Below, one piece after another: positions 16,933 through 26,523 of a stretch of 64,000 bases of DNA (within the stretch, counting starts at the first letter, position 1; each line of letters begins with the position of its first letter). Both the position numbers and the translations under genes were made by a program. Where the stretch lies: NCBI RefSeq assembly GCF_900624995.1, contig NZ_UYXQ01000012.1, positions 1 to 64,000 on the forward strand, given 5' to 3'. Origin of the DNA: Pseudomonas antarctica. Its GTDB lineage: Bacteria; Pseudomonadota; Gammaproteobacteria; Pseudomonadales; Pseudomonadaceae. Under the pieces are notes generated by a model that was not told where the DNA came from, did no database searches, and saw only the letters and a program-made list of their open reading frames with translations.

Positions 16933-18134
16933 CGCAGCATGTCCAGCGCCTGGTCCAGCGCTTCAAAGAAGCGTTCCAAGTCATCGGAGTCGTTGTAAAG
17001 CGCCAAGGACACACGGATCGCCCCGGTCAAATGCATCGCCTTGAGCAATGGCATTGCGCAGTGATGGCCGGCACGTACTGCGATACCTTGTTCGGTCAGC
17101 AGGTGCGCAAGGTCGGCGTTGTGCACCCCTTCCACCACAAAGCTTGCCAGCGCTACCTGCGGCGAGCCCAATACGCGAACGCCCTTGCGCGCGGTCAGCC
17201 CGTGTAGCAGGTAGTCGTGCAGTGCCGCTTCGTGGGCGAACACCGCGGGTTGATCCAGCGAGCTGAGGTAATCCAGGCTGGCGCCCAGGCCGATCACGCT
17301 GGCAATCGGCGGTGTGCCCGCTTCAAAACCCAAAGGCGCAGGGCGAAAGCTCGCGCTGTGGTAGTCCGCCTGCTGCACCATCTCGCCACCAAACTGCCAG
17401 TGACGCAGGTGATGCAAGGCTTCGTTGCGTCCATACAGCACGCCAACGCCGTCGGGGCCATAGAGTTTGTGGCTGGAAAAGACATAGAAGTCGCAGCCCA
17501 GCACTTGTACATCGTGGCGGCCGTGCACGATGCCTTGGGCGCCATCGACCACGGTCAGCGCGCCGTGAGCCTTGGCCATTGCCAGCAAGGCGCCCAAAGG
17601 TTGCCAGGCGCCCAGCACGTTGGACAATTGGCTCACGGCCAGCACGCGTGTGCGCGGGCCGATCAATTCGGCGGCGGCTTGCAGATCGATCACGCCGTCA
17701 TCGCCCAGCGGTAATACCACCAGCGTGAGCGCGCGACGTTTGGCCAGTTGCTGCCAGGGCAGCAGGTTGGCGTGGTGTTCCAGGGCGCTGATGACAATCT
17801 CATCGCCCGCATTGAATAAGTGCTCCAGGCCATAGGCCAGGAGGTTCAGCGCAGAGGTTGCGCCGTGGGTAAAGATGATTTGCCCGCTGTCACCTGCGTT
17901 CAACCACTGCGCGACCTTGCTGCGACTGTCTTCAAAGGCCTGGGTCGCATGGGCGCCCGGCAGATGCTGGGCACGGTGCACATTGGCTGCGCCATTGGCG
18001 TAGTAATGGCTGATGGCATCCAACAGGGCTTGGGGTTTTTGCGTGGTAGCGGCATTGTCCAGGTAGGTCTGGTCTTGCCGTTGCAGGGTGGCGATGGCCG
18101 GAAAATCGGCGCGCCAGGGAGAGGGCACAAGCAT
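16929..18134 (-). CDS. csdA: Cysteine desulfurase CsdA
   Basis: This 401-residue PLP enzyme converts L-cysteine to alanine and enzyme-bound persulfide. The PLP lysine is Lys223 in FSSHKLYGP and the catalytic cysteine is Cys359 in AGHHCAMP, both in the class II (SufS/CsdA) pattern. I start at 18134 (MLVPSPW); the frame remains open upstream but that stretch is antisense to nothing useful and gives a length unlike the family. It is the first gene of the csdA-csdE pair and follows dapD by 68 bases on the same strand. Confidence 0.94.
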   Translation of the reverse strand: MLVPSPWRADFPAIATLQRQDQTYLDNAATTQKPQALLDAISHYYANGAANVHRAQHLPGAHATQAFEDSRSKVAQWLNAGDSGQIIFTHGATSALNLLAYGLEHLFNAGDEIVISALEHHANLLPWQQLAKRRALTLVVLPLGDDGVIDLQAAAELIGPRTRVLAVSQLSNVLGAWQPLGALLAMAKAHGALTVVDGAQGIVHGRHDVQVLGCDFYVFSSHKLYGPDGVGVLYGRNEALHHLRHWQFGGEMVQQADYHSASFRPAPLGFEAGTPPIASVIGLGASLDYLSSLDQPAVFAHEAALHDYLLHGLTARKGVRVLGSPQVALASFVVEGVHNADLAHLLTEQGIAVRAGHHCAMPLLKAMHLTGAIRVSLALYNDSDDLERFFEALDQALDMLR

Positions 18135-18202
18135 GGGGTTCAAGACTCGTATAAGCGAACCGCACCCGAAGGCGCGGCTCGCCAGTGGCATCGAGTGGCT
18201 GC

Positions 18203-19237
18203 TTAGTTGTGAGCGTGCAGCGCTGCGTTCAATTCGACGGCCGATTTGTGGGTTTTGCACTCCACGGCACCGGTCTCGGAGTTGCGGCGAAACAGCAGGT
18301 CCGGTTGGCCGGCCAGTTCGCGCGCCTTGACCACGTTGACCAGTTGGTTCTGCTCGTCGAGCAGCGCAACTTTTGTCCCTGCGGTGACGTACAGGCCCGA
18401 TTCCACCTTGTTGCGGTCGCCCAACGGGATGCCGATACCGGCGTTGGCACCGATCAGGCACTCTTCGCCGACTTTGATCACGATGTTGCCGCCGCCCGAC
18501 AGGGTGCCCATGGTGGAGCAACCGCCGCCCAGGTCCGAATTCTTGCCCACGAATACGCCAGCCGATACGCGGCCTTCGATCATGCCCGGGCCTTCGGTGC
18601 CGGCGTTGAAGTTGATGAAACCTTCGTGCATCACGGTGGTGCCTTCGCCCACGTAGGCGCCCAGGCGGATCCGCGCGGCGTCCGCGATGCGCACGCCGGC
18701 TGGGACCACGTAGTCGGTCATTTTCGGGAACTTGTCCACCGAGAACACTTCCAGCAGCTCGCCACGCAGGCGCGCTTCCAGTTGGCGTTCAGCCAGTTCG
18801 CTGATGTCGATCGCGCCCTGGCTGGTCCAGGCCACGTTCGGCAGCTGCGGGAACACACCGGCCAGGCTCAGGCCATGCGGCTTGACCAGGCGATGGGACA
18901 GCAGGTGCAGCTTGAGGTAGGCCTCAGGCGTGGAGGTCAGTGCAGCGTCTTCGGCCAACAGGGTCGCAACCAACGGCGTGTGGCTTTCAGCCAGGCGGCT
19001 CAGCAGGGCGGCTTGGGCGGCGTCGACGCCTTTGAGTGCGTCAGCCAGTTGCAGGGCCTGGGAAACGCTGAAAGTGATGGCTTGGTTGCCTTCGGTGTAG
19101 CCCAGGATCGGTGCAATCGCTGCGACGATTTCAGCCGACGGATTGAGCAAGGGTTGTGCGTAAAACACTTCCAGCCAAGCACCTTGGCGGTTCTGAGTGC
19201 CGACGCCGAAGCCCAGGCTGAACAGGGAATTGGACAT
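18203..19237 (-). CDS. dapD: Tetrahydrodipicolinate N-succinyltransferase DapD
   Basis: This 344-residue left-handed beta-helix acyltransferase moves succinate from succinyl-CoA to tetrahydrodipicolinate. The hexapeptide region lies in the C-terminal half (about residues 165-290; e.g. VVPAGVRIADAARIRLGAYV). It belongs to the longer actinobacterial/Pseudomonas-type DapD rather than the 274-residue E. coli type. The start at 19237 (MSNSLFSLG) is preceded by GAGGTAAC. DapC and DapE, the next two steps, are also in the window. Confidence 0.96.
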   Translation of the reverse strand: MSNSLFSLGFGVGTQNRQGAWLEVFYAQPLLNPSAEIVAAIAPILGYTEGNQAITFSVSQALQLADALKGVDAAQAALLSRLAESHTPLVATLLAEDAALTSTPEAYLKLHLLSHRLVKPHGLSLAGVFPQLPNVAWTSQGAIDISELAERQLEARLRGELLEVFSVDKFPKMTDYVVPAGVRIADAARIRLGAYVGEGTTVMHEGFINFNAGTEGPGMIEGRVSAGVFVGKNSDLGGGCSTMGTLSGGGNIVIKVGEECLIGANAGIGIPLGDRNKVESGLYVTAGTKVALLDEQNQLVNVVKARELAGQPDLLFRRNSETGAVECKTHKSAVELNAALHAHN

Positions 19238-19268
19238 GCTGTTACCTCTACAAAAATGGAAGGCTGGC

Positions 19269-19631
19269 CTACTTGAGGGCTGCCGAATAACTTTCTGGCT
19301 TGAAGCCAATCAGGGTTCTGTCACCGAGATCGAGCACGGGGCGCTTGATCATCGAGGGTTGTGCGAGCATCAATTCAATGGCTTTCGACTGATCGAGATC
19401 GGCTTTGCGTTCGTCTTCGAGTTTGCGAAAGGTGGTGCCCGCACGGTTCAAAACCACCTGCCAACCGTGCTCGTTGCACCATTGGGTCAAGTGTTCGCGG
19501 TCGATACCGGCCGTTTTGTAGTCGTGGAATTCATAGCTAACGCCGTGCTCTTCGAGCCAGGTGCGCGCTTTTTTCATGGTGTCGCAGGCTTTGATGCCGA
19601 AAAGGTGCAACGTTTTGCTTGAAGCGGTCAA
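19269..19631 (-). CDS. ArsC/Spx-like protein (YffB family)
   Basis: This 120-residue thioredoxin-fold protein resembles arsenate reductase ArsC and E. coli YffB. It has one N-terminal active-site-like cysteine (Cys16 in GIKACDTMKKA) and the RPVLDLGD segment that replaces the ArsC arginine region. Likely a glutathione-dependent thiol reductase; arsenate activity is doubtful as no ars genes are near. The only sensible start is TTG at 19631, with GGGGGG upstream; the first ATG would cut into the fold. It lies 31 bases upstream of dapD and may be co-transcribed. Confidence 0.88.
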   Translation of the reverse strand: MTASSKTLHLFGIKACDTMKKARTWLEEHGVSYEFHDYKTAGIDREHLTQWCNEHGWQVVLNRAGTTFRKLEDERKADLDQSKAIELMLAQPSMIKRPVLDLGDRTLIGFKPESYSAALK

Positions 19632-19856
19632 GGAATTGCCCCCCTTTGGACCAAGTAGAAACGAAAGGTCACGGATTATGCCATGACCAGCGGGTTTGGG
19701 TGCCGCTCGTCATACTGCTTATGGCTCAGTGCGACTTTTGTGCAAATGCCATCGTGCAGCATAGACGGGTAAGATAGCCGGGTAATGTGGCACTTCAACG
19801 GCCAGTTGTTGCCTGATGTGTGTCGTTGCAAGTCGATTGTCCGGGAAACCCGCGTA

Positions 19857-21500
19857 ATGCAAACCGCCTACACCGTTCTTATCCTGCTGATGCTGGTCAG
19901 CGTTTCGCGTCTTGTGGGGCGCATCATCCCACTCCCGTTGCCCTTGGTGCAGATCGCTGCCGGCGCCTTGCTGGCCTGGCCTACGCTGGGGCTGCACGTA
20001 GTCCTGGACCCCGAGCTGTTCCTGTTTTTATTCTTGCCGCCGTTGTTGTTCTCCGATGGCTGGCGCATGCCCAAGCGCGAGCTGTGGCGATTGCGAGGCC
20101 CGATTCTGACGTTGGCGGTGGGGTTGGTGCTGTTTACCGTGGTCGGCGCTGGCTACTTCATTCATTGGCTATTGCCTACGATCCCGTTACCCGTGGCCTT
20201 CGCCCTGGCGGCTGTTTTATCACCGACAGATGCCGTGGCGGTGTCGGCCATTTCCCAAAACCGGCTGCCGAAGCCGCTGATGCACATGCTCCAGGGCGAA
20301 GCGCTGATGAATGATGCCTCGGGCCTGGTGACCTTCAAGTTTGCCCTGGCGGCGGCATTGACCGGGGTGTTCTCCCTGGCGGACGCCAGCCTGACCTTTG
20401 TGCTGGTGGCCATTGGAGGCCTGGCGGTGGGCGTGGCGCTGAGCTGGCTGGTCGGCCGTTTGCGTGCCTGGATGATCGCGCGGAGCTGGGACGACCCAGC
20501 CACCCACGTAGTGTTCATGTTGCTGCTGCCGTTTGCTGCGTATGTATTGGCTGAACGCCTGGGCGCATCGGGCATTCTCTCGGCGGTAGCAGCGGGCATG
20601 ATGCAAAGCTGGCTCGACCTGTTGCCACGCCAGACCAGCACACGCTTGCTCAACCGCAGTGTCTGGTCGCTGCTGGAGTTTGCATTCAACGGTTTGATCT
20701 TCCTGCTGCTGGGCCTGCAACTGCCGGATATCATCAAGGCGGTGGTCAGCCATGAGCCGACGTTGTGGCCGGCCCTGTTTTATCGCTGCCTGGAGGTGGT
20801 CGCGATCTTCCTGGTGCTGCTGGTGTTGCGCTTTATTTGGGTGCAGAGCATCTGGCGCCTGTCGGGACTGCTGCGCCGGCTACGTGGGAAAAGCGAGCTG
20901 ACGCTGGTGCCGACTGCCCGGTCCTGCTGGTTGTTGACCGTTGGTGGTGTGCGCGGCGCCGTGACCCTGGCCGGTGTGATGTCGGTGCCTTTGCTGCTGG
21001 CCCCTGGGCAGCGCTTTCCCGAGCGCGACCTGCTGATTTTCATCGCTGCCGGCGTGATCCTGCTATCACTGGTTGCCGCCTGCATCGCGCTGCCGTTGCT
21101 CCTGCGCGGCATCGAAAAGAGTCCTGATGAAAAGCGCCACAACGAGGTACGCGAGGCATGGAAGAAGACCGCCGTGGCTGCCATCCATGCTCTTGAAGCA
21201 GAAGAGCCTGCAGAAACCGAAACCCAGGACGCCGCCCAGGCTGCCCTGGCCGCTGAGCTCAAGGCGCGGCTGATGTCGGAATATCGCCATCAGTTGGAAG
21301 TGTTCAATGACTCCGCCGAAGCTCAGGCGCTGGCGCAGCAGATGGACCAGTTGGAACGCAAATTGCGGCTCAAGGCCCTGCGCGCGCAGCGGTTGGAGTT
21401 GTACAGCTTGAGCCGTCATCACCAGATTGGGGATGACGTTCTGCGTGAAGTGCTCGCGGACTTGGACATGAGCGAGGCGAACTTGGGAAGTGTTAAGTAA
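19857..21500 (+). CDS. Na+/H+ antiporter, CPA1 family (NhaP-like)
   Basis: This 547-residue protein has about a dozen hydrophobic segments in its first 420 residues and a charged cytoplasmic C-terminal tail (about 430-547) with coiled-coil character. The conserved transport motif appears as AVLSPTDAVAVSA near residue 120, followed by LMNDASGLVTFK. It exchanges Na+ (or K+) for H+; ion preference cannot be told. The start at 19857 is chosen over an in-frame codon at 19785 because the first helix begins directly after. It is divergent from the YffB-like gene and overlaps the 3' end of the convergent protease gene by eight bases. Confidence 0.9.
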   Translation: MQTAYTVLILLMLVSVSRLVGRIIPLPLPLVQIAAGALLAWPTLGLHVVLDPELFLFLFLPPLLFSDGWRMPKRELWRLRGPILTLAVGLVLFTVVGAGYFIHWLLPTIPLPVAFALAAVLSPTDAVAVSAISQNRLPKPLMHMLQGEALMNDASGLVTFKFALAAALTGVFSLADASLTFVLVAIGGLAVGVALSWLVGRLRAWMIARSWDDPATHVVFMLLLPFAAYVLAERLGASGILSAVAAGMMQSWLDLLPRQTSTRLLNRSVWSLLEFAFNGLIFLLLGLQLPDIIKAVVSHEPTLWPALFYRCLEVVAIFLVLLVLRFIWVQSIWRLSGLLRRLRGKSELTLVPTARSCWLLTVGGVRGAVTLAGVMSVPLLLAPGQRFPERDLLIFIAAGVILLSLVAACIALPLLLRGIEKSPDEKRHNEVREAWKKTAVAAIHALEAEEPAETETQDAAQAALAAELKARLMSEYRHQLEVFNDSAEAQALAQQMDQLERKLRLKALRAQRLELYSLSRHHQIGDDVLREVLADLDMSEANLGSVK

Positions 21501-22254
21501 CTGAGGTGTTGATCATTGCGCGTGTGGCGGTGTTGAGCAGCTTTGCGAAAAACGAGTTATCCGTTGGGTAAAGTGTTTGCATGAAGTGTTTATCCCCGGC
21601 GGACAGTTGTTCAGTGTGAGGGACAGGGTCGCCGCTGTTGAGTCTTGATGCAGCAAACCCATAGTGCATGATGGAGTCCTTGTCATAAGGCGAGACCGTT
21701 ACTTTATTGGCTGGCAGTTTCTGGATGAGGTTGTGGTCGGCCTGCCATGGGAACTCTCCTTGCAACTCATACTCGAGGTAAATGCTCTGTTTATTCAGAT
21801 CCAATGTCCGCTCAGGGTGCTGGTGTTCATGTTTCAAACCCAGGCCATGGCCGAACTCATGCTGGATCATCGCGGCCAGCTCGGTGGGCGAGCAGTTAAA
21901 GCCGATGCTCATGGTGGCTTTATGCAACGGTACCTCTTTTGCATCGGTGCCGATCTTTGACCATCCTGAACTGGCGTTATTATCGGCGGCGATCCTTATG
22001 TCGCCGTTGGCGCGGTCAGTAAACTTGAAGTAGAGATTGGTATAGGGCGCCCATTTATTAATATTGTGTTTTACCAGGCCTTTCTGTTTTGTCGTCATAT
22101 TCAACAAAGAGATAGTCAAAACCGAATGCTGAGGCCATGTTTTGTTGGGCAGCGCTACGCCGCGTTTAGTCCTGTTCAGTGGCAAGAGTGGGTCGGCAAC
22201 GGTCTTAGGCACCGCATGGGCGGGCGTGCAAAAGGGCGAATTGTTGAGCGTCAT
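21493..22254 (-). CDS. Astacin-like metzincin metalloprotease
   Basis: This 253-residue zinc peptidase shows HEFGHGLGLKHEH with His132, Glu133, His136 and His142, fitting the astacin-type HExxHxxGxxHE, and a Met-turn SIMHYGF near residue 196. No signal peptide or extra domain is visible, so the route of export, if any, is unknown. It is less GC-rich than its neighbours and sits between two core genes (antiporter and dapC) that I recall as adjacent in P. aeruginosa, so it may be acquired. Upstream ribosome-binding sequence is weak. An enzymatic role is strongly supported; the substrate and biological role are not. Confidence 0.85.
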   Translation of the reverse strand: MTLNNSPFCTPAHAVPKTVADPLLPLNRTKRGVALPNKTWPQHSVLTISLLNMTTKQKGLVKHNINKWAPYTNLYFKFTDRANGDIRIAADNNASSGWSKIGTDAKEVPLHKATMSIGFNCSPTELAAMIQHEFGHGLGLKHEHQHPERTLDLNKQSIYLEYELQGEFPWQADHNLIQKLPANKVTVSPYDKDSIMHYGFAASRLNSGDPVPHTEQLSAGDKHFMQTLYPTDNSFFAKLLNTATRAMINTSVT

Positions 22255-22343
22255 GAATGTTCACCGAAGTGGAGGGCGGATGCACTTAGGTGAGGTGTTT
22301 GCGAGTAGGTGTTCCATCTTATGGGTTACAAGATGAATCTGTA

Positions 22344-22375
22344 GCCGCCGCCCCCACTGTGTGGGGGGCGGCGGC
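22344..22375. terminator. Strong GC hairpin downstream of dapC
   Basis: A 12-bp G+C stem (gccgccgccccc / gggggcggcggc) with a short loop begins five bases past the dapC stop. There is no T-run on the dapC strand, so termination efficiency is uncertain. Confidence 0.6.
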
Positions 22376-22379
22376 AGCC

Positions 22380-23579
22380 TTAACGGCGGCGCTGGATAAA
22401 ATCGCGAATCCGCTCAGCCGCTTCCACGCACTCCGCCAACGGCGCAACCAGTGCCATTCGCACACGTCCGGCCCCAGGGTTCACGCCGTCCACTTCCCGC
22501 GACAGGTACGAGCCCGGCACCACGGTCACGTGTTCTTCCACGAATAAGTCACGGCAGAAGGCGGCATCGTCGCCATTCACATTCGGCCACAAGTAAAAAC
22601 CTCCATCCGGGCTTTGCACGTCCAGTACCGGCTTAAGTATCGCCAGCACGGCGTCGAACTTTTCCCGGTACAGGTCACGGTTGGCCTGCACGTGGGCTTC
22701 GTCCTGCCAGGCCGCGATGCTCGCCCGTTGGGTTTGCACCGGCATCGCGCAGCCATGGTAGGTGCGGTACAGCAGGAAAGCCTTGAGGATGTCGGCATCG
22801 CCGGCGACAAAACCGGAGCGCAGGCCCGGCAGGTTGGAACGCTTGGACAGGCTATGGAACACCACGCAGCGCTTGAAGTCTTGACGGCCCAGTTCGACGC
22901 AGGCGCTCAGCAGGCCCGGCGGCGGGGTGTGTTCGTCGAAGTACAGCTCGCTGTAGCACTCGTCGGCGGCGATCACGAAGTCGTGTTCGTCGGCCAGGGC
23001 GATGAGTTTCTTCAGGGTGTCGATTGGAATCAATGCGCCGGTCGGGTTGCCTGGGGAGCACAGGAACAGGATCTGGCAGCGTTTCCAGATGTCCGGCGAC
23101 ACCGCGTCGAAATCCGGGTTGAAGCCGTTAGCGTCCAGGCAGGGCAGGTAGTGCGGTGTGGCCCCGGCCAGGAACGCGGCGCCTTCGTAGATCTGGTAGA
23201 ACGGGTTCGGGCTCACCACCAGTGCATCTTCACCGCGATTTACCACGGTCTGGGTGAAAGCGAACAGTGCTTCGCGGGTGCCATTGACCGGCAAGACAGT
23301 GCGCGCCGGGTCCAACCAGCCCTTGGGCACGTTGAAGCGGCGCTCGCACCAGGCGCCGATGGCCTCGCGCAGCGCCGGGATGCCCAGGGTGGTCGGGTAC
23401 ACCGCCATCTGATCGAGGTTATTGCTCAGCGCCTCGGCCACGAACGTCGGGGACGTGTGCTTAGGCTCGCCGATGGACAGCGCGATAGGGCGTTTGGCCG
23501 GGTTAGGCGTGACGCTGCCGAGCAGGGCGCGCAGTTTCTCGAACGGGTAGGGCTGTAGCTGGTTCAGGGCGTTGTTCAT
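22380..23579 (-). CDS. dapC: Succinyldiaminopimelate transaminase DapC
   Basis: This 399-residue class I/II PLP aminotransferase converts N-succinyl-2-amino-6-ketopimelate to N-succinyl-LL-diaminopimelate. The PLP lysine is Lys246 in SLSKRSNLPGLR, with the upstream NPT (CSPGNPTG) and AADECYSELYF motifs. The start at 23579 (MNNALNQLQPY) gives the usual length; an in-frame start a few codons upstream is ignored. DapC assignment over other aminotransferases rests on its position beside glnD, known from other pseudomonads, and on the presence of dapD and dapE here. Confidence 0.93.
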   Translation of the reverse strand: MNNALNQLQPYPFEKLRALLGSVTPNPAKRPIALSIGEPKHTSPTFVAEALSNNLDQMAVYPTTLGIPALREAIGAWCERRFNVPKGWLDPARTVLPVNGTREALFAFTQTVVNRGEDALVVSPNPFYQIYEGAAFLAGATPHYLPCLDANGFNPDFDAVSPDIWKRCQILFLCSPGNPTGALIPIDTLKKLIALADEHDFVIAADECYSELYFDEHTPPPGLLSACVELGRQDFKRCVVFHSLSKRSNLPGLRSGFVAGDADILKAFLLYRTYHGCAMPVQTQRASIAAWQDEAHVQANRDLYREKFDAVLAILKPVLDVQSPDGGFYLWPNVNGDDAAFCRDLFVEEHVTVVPGSYLSREVDGVNPGAGRVRMALVAPLAECVEAAERIRDFIQRRR

Positions 23580-23638
23580 CGCAAATCTCGTCAAATTCGG
23601 TTGAAAGCATTCGGTCTGCTAGGCAAAGCAATTTAAGG

Positions 23639-23726
23639 GTGGGAGCGGGCAGGCGGGCGAAGACGGCTTGTCAGCTATGCCTATATTGGCTGACCCGCCG
23701 CATTCGCGAGCAAACCCGCTCCCACA
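23639..23726. repeat. Degenerate REPIN-type repeat
   Basis: Outer arms gtgggagcggg and cccgctcccac pair, but the inner left arm (caggcgggcgaag) has diverged from the standard cttgctcgcgaa while the right arm is closer to standard (ttcgcgagcaaacccgctcc). It lies between glnD and dapC. Confidence 0.75.
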
Positions 23727-23757
23727 CAAGCCCGGCGCCACAGCAGAAGCCGTAGGT

Positions 23758-26460
23758 TCATATAGTCAGTCGCGTCAGCTCGATACCGGGTTCCTGGGTC
23801 ACGCTCAATTGCTGCACGATTGCATCCTGCAAACGTCGGCACAGTTCAGGATCGGACAGCGGCTGATTGTCGGCGTCGGTAATAAAAAACACGTCTTCCA
23901 CGCGCTCGCCGAGGGTCGCGATCTTGGCGTTCTGCAGCGACAGGTCGAACTCCAGGAAAATTCCGCCGATTCGCGCGAGCAGGCCCGGGCGGTCGGGCGC
24001 GCTGAGCTCCAGTACGGTCACCGGGCGTTGGGCGTCGTTAGAAATGGTCACCTGTGGCGCGAAGGCAAAGTGCTTGAGCTGGCGCGGCACCCGGCGCTGG
24101 ATGATGGTCGGGTAATCGTCCGGGTTACGCAGGGCTTCGGTCAGGCCTTCGCGGATCTTTTTCACGCGCACCGGGTTGTCGCCGATGGAGTCGCCGTCGG
24201 TGTCGAGCACGATGTAGGTGTCGAGGGTGAACTGGCTGCTCGAGGTGATCACGCGGGCGTCATGGATGTTCAGGTTGAGCTGGTCCATGGCGGCCACGGT
24301 CACGGCGAAGAAGTCGTGCTGGTCGGGCGCGTAGATGAAGATCTGCGTGCCACCCTCGAATTCGCGCTGGGTGGTTTCCTTTATCAGCACCAGCGGGCCG
24401 CCGTCGGCCGGCTGCTGCAGGATTGCGTCACTGTGCCAGGCCACATCGCCAGCAGTGTGGCGCAGGAAGTAATCGTCACCCAGTTGCGACCACAACTGCT
24501 CGACGTCATCCGGGTCATTGCCGCCGCGCACCAGGATATCCAGGGCCGCGCTTTGCGTGCGGCGGATCTGCTCTTCGCGGTCCACCGGGTTTTCCAGGCC
24601 ACGGCGCAGCGCGCGCTTGGTCTCGGTGTAGAGCTGGCGCAGCAGGCTGGCGCGCCACGAGTTCCACAGCGTCGGGTTAGTGGCGTTGATGTCGGAAACG
24701 GTCAGCACATACAAATAGTCGAGGCGGGTTTCATCACCGACGATCCCGGCGAAGTCGTGGATCACCTGCGGGTCGGACAGGTCCTTGCGCTGGGCGGTGG
24801 TCGACATTACCAAGTGGTTTTGCACCAGCCAGACAATCAGGCGGCTGTCCCACAGCGGCAGTTGGTGGCGCTGACAGAAGGCTTCAGCGTCCACCGCGCC
24901 GATTTCCGAATGATCGCCATGCCGGCCCTTGCCGATGTCGTGGTACAGGCCAGCCAGGTAGATCAGCTCGGGCTTGGGCAGCTTGGCCATCAGCTTACTG
25001 GCCAGCGGGAATTTCTCTGACACCTGGGTGTACTGCAACTTACGCAGGTGTTTGATCAAGTTCAGGGTGTGGGCGTCGACGGTGTAGATGTGAAACAGAT
25101 CGTGTTGCATCTGCCCGACGATGAAGCCGAACTCCGGCAGGTAGCGCCCGAGAATCCCGTAGCGGTTCATCCGGCGCAGGTTGCGGTGGATGCCGATGCG
25201 GCACTTGAACAGCTCGATAGACAGGCTGGTGTTGCGGATATCGTTGCGAAACTCGTCGTCGATCAGGTGACGGTTTTCCCGCAGCAAACGAATGGTGTCG
25301 GCGCGCACGCCTTTGATTTCCGGCTGCTGGGCCATCAATACGAAGATTTCCAGCATGGCGAACGGGGTGCGGCGGAATACGTTGTCGTTGCGTGCCTCGA
25401 TATAGCCATCGTGCAGTTGGAAGCGCGCATTGATCGGCTGTGGCGGCGCTTCGTCGTCGGGGGCCAGGATCACCTCTTCGAAGTGCTGGATGATCAGATC
25501 GCTGAGCTGGGCAATACTCATCACCACCCGGTAGTACTGCTGCATGAAGCTTTCGATGCTGGTCTTCGCGTCTTCGCCTTCAAAGCCCAACAGAGTGGCG
25601 ATGGAGCGCTGGTGATCGAACAGCAAGCGGTCTTCGGAACGCCCGGCGAGCATGTGTAAGGCGTAGCGCACCTTCCACAGGAACTCCTGGGACGAGGCCA
25701 GCAGGGCATTTTCGCTTTCCACCAGGAAGCCTTCGCCAGCCAGGGCGCGCAGGTTCAGGGTGCCGTATTGGCGACGCGCCACCCACAGGATCGTCTGGAT
25801 ATCTCGCAGCCCGCCCGGTGAACCTTTGACGTTGGGTTCCAGGTTATATTCGGTGTCGTTGTATTTGTGGTGCCGGGCTTTCTGCTCGGCGCGCTTGGCC
25901 AGGAAGAAATCCTTGCTTGGCCACATGTGCGCTGTGCTGGTGACTTGCAGCATGCGCTGACGCAGGCGCTCGGGGCCGGCAATGGTACGGCTCTCCATCA
26001 GGTTGGTGATGACGGTGAGGTCGGCGCGGGCTTCTTCGGCGCATTCGTCCACCGAGCGCACGCTCTGACCTACTTCCAGGCCGATGTCCCACAAAAGCGT
26101 CAGAAAACGCTCGATGGAATCGCGAAAGATCTCATGATCGGCGCTGTCTAGCAGAATCAGCAGGTCGATGTCGGAATACGGGTGCAGCTCGCCACGGCCA
26201 TAACCGCCGACGGCCACCAAGGCGATATCGGCGTCTTCACTCCAACTGAACTGTTCCCAAGCCTTTTGCAGGATGTTGTCGACGAACCAGGCGCGGTCCT
26301 CGATCAGCCGACGAATGTCCCGGCCGCTGCGAAAGCGTGCATCGAGCACCTCGCGGGCTTGGCGGATAGCCTTCTTGAAGGCGGCGATTGGGCTCGCCTT
26401 CAGGGCCAGTTCGGCCTGGAACTGGCCACGGTCGAAGAGTTCGGGATCCACCTGGGGCAT
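23758..26460 (-). CDS. glnD: Bifunctional uridylyltransferase/uridylyl-removing enzyme GlnD
   Basis: This 900-residue sensor adds or removes UMP on PII protein according to glutamine level. The N-terminal nucleotidyltransferase motif is [20 protein letters not shown] (about residues 83-102). The HD hydrolase motif [13 protein letters not shown] is near residue 505. Two C-terminal ACT domains span about 715-790 and 825-895 and should bind glutamine. Length is normal. It lies 63 bases from map on the same strand and leads to dapC. Confidence 0.97.
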   Translation of the reverse strand: MPQVDPELFDRGQFQAELALKASPIAAFKKAIRQAREVLDARFRSGRDIRRLIEDRAWFVDNILQKAWEQFSWSEDADIALVAVGGYGRGELHPYSDIDLLILLDSADHEIFRDSIERFLTLLWDIGLEVGQSVRSVDECAEEARADLTVITNLMESRTIAGPERLRQRMLQVTSTAHMWPSKDFFLAKRAEQKARHHKYNDTEYNLEPNVKGSPGGLRDIQTILWVARRQYGTLNLRALAGEGFLVESENALLASSQEFLWKVRYALHMLAGRSEDRLLFDHQRSIATLLGFEGEDAKTSIESFMQQYYRVVMSIAQLSDLIIQHFEEVILAPDDEAPPQPINARFQLHDGYIEARNDNVFRRTPFAMLEIFVLMAQQPEIKGVRADTIRLLRENRHLIDDEFRNDIRNTSLSIELFKCRIGIHRNLRRMNRYGILGRYLPEFGFIVGQMQHDLFHIYTVDAHTLNLIKHLRKLQYTQVSEKFPLASKLMAKLPKPELIYLAGLYHDIGKGRHGDHSEIGAVDAEAFCQRHQLPLWDSRLIVWLVQNHLVMSTTAQRKDLSDPQVIHDFAGIVGDETRLDYLYVLTVSDINATNPTLWNSWRASLLRQLYTETKRALRRGLENPVDREEQIRRTQSAALDILVRGGNDPDDVEQLWSQLGDDYFLRHTAGDVAWHSDAILQQPADGGPLVLIKETTQREFEGGTQIFIYAPDQHDFFAVTVAAMDQLNLNIHDARVITSSSQFTLDTYIVLDTDGDSIGDNPVRVKKIREGLTEALRNPDDYPTIIQRRVPRQLKHFAFAPQVTISNDAQRPVTVLELSAPDRPGLLARIGGIFLEFDLSLQNAKIATLGERVEDVFFITDADNQPLSDPELCRRLQDAIVQQLSVTQEPGIELTRLTI

Positions 26461-26523
26461 CGATCGGCTTTCCTTTCTATCTATAAGCGGTCACAGGGTT
26501 ACGGGGGAAAACCGAGGCAACCC

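Noticed and set aside
19269..19631. A dedicated arsenate reductase for arsenic resistance
   Set aside because: The protein is of the YffB type and no arsenic-resistance genes are nearby.
84..23726. Repeated palindromic units considered as CRISPR repeats
   Set aside because: They are scattered singly through gaps, not in arrays with regular spacers, and there are no cas genes.
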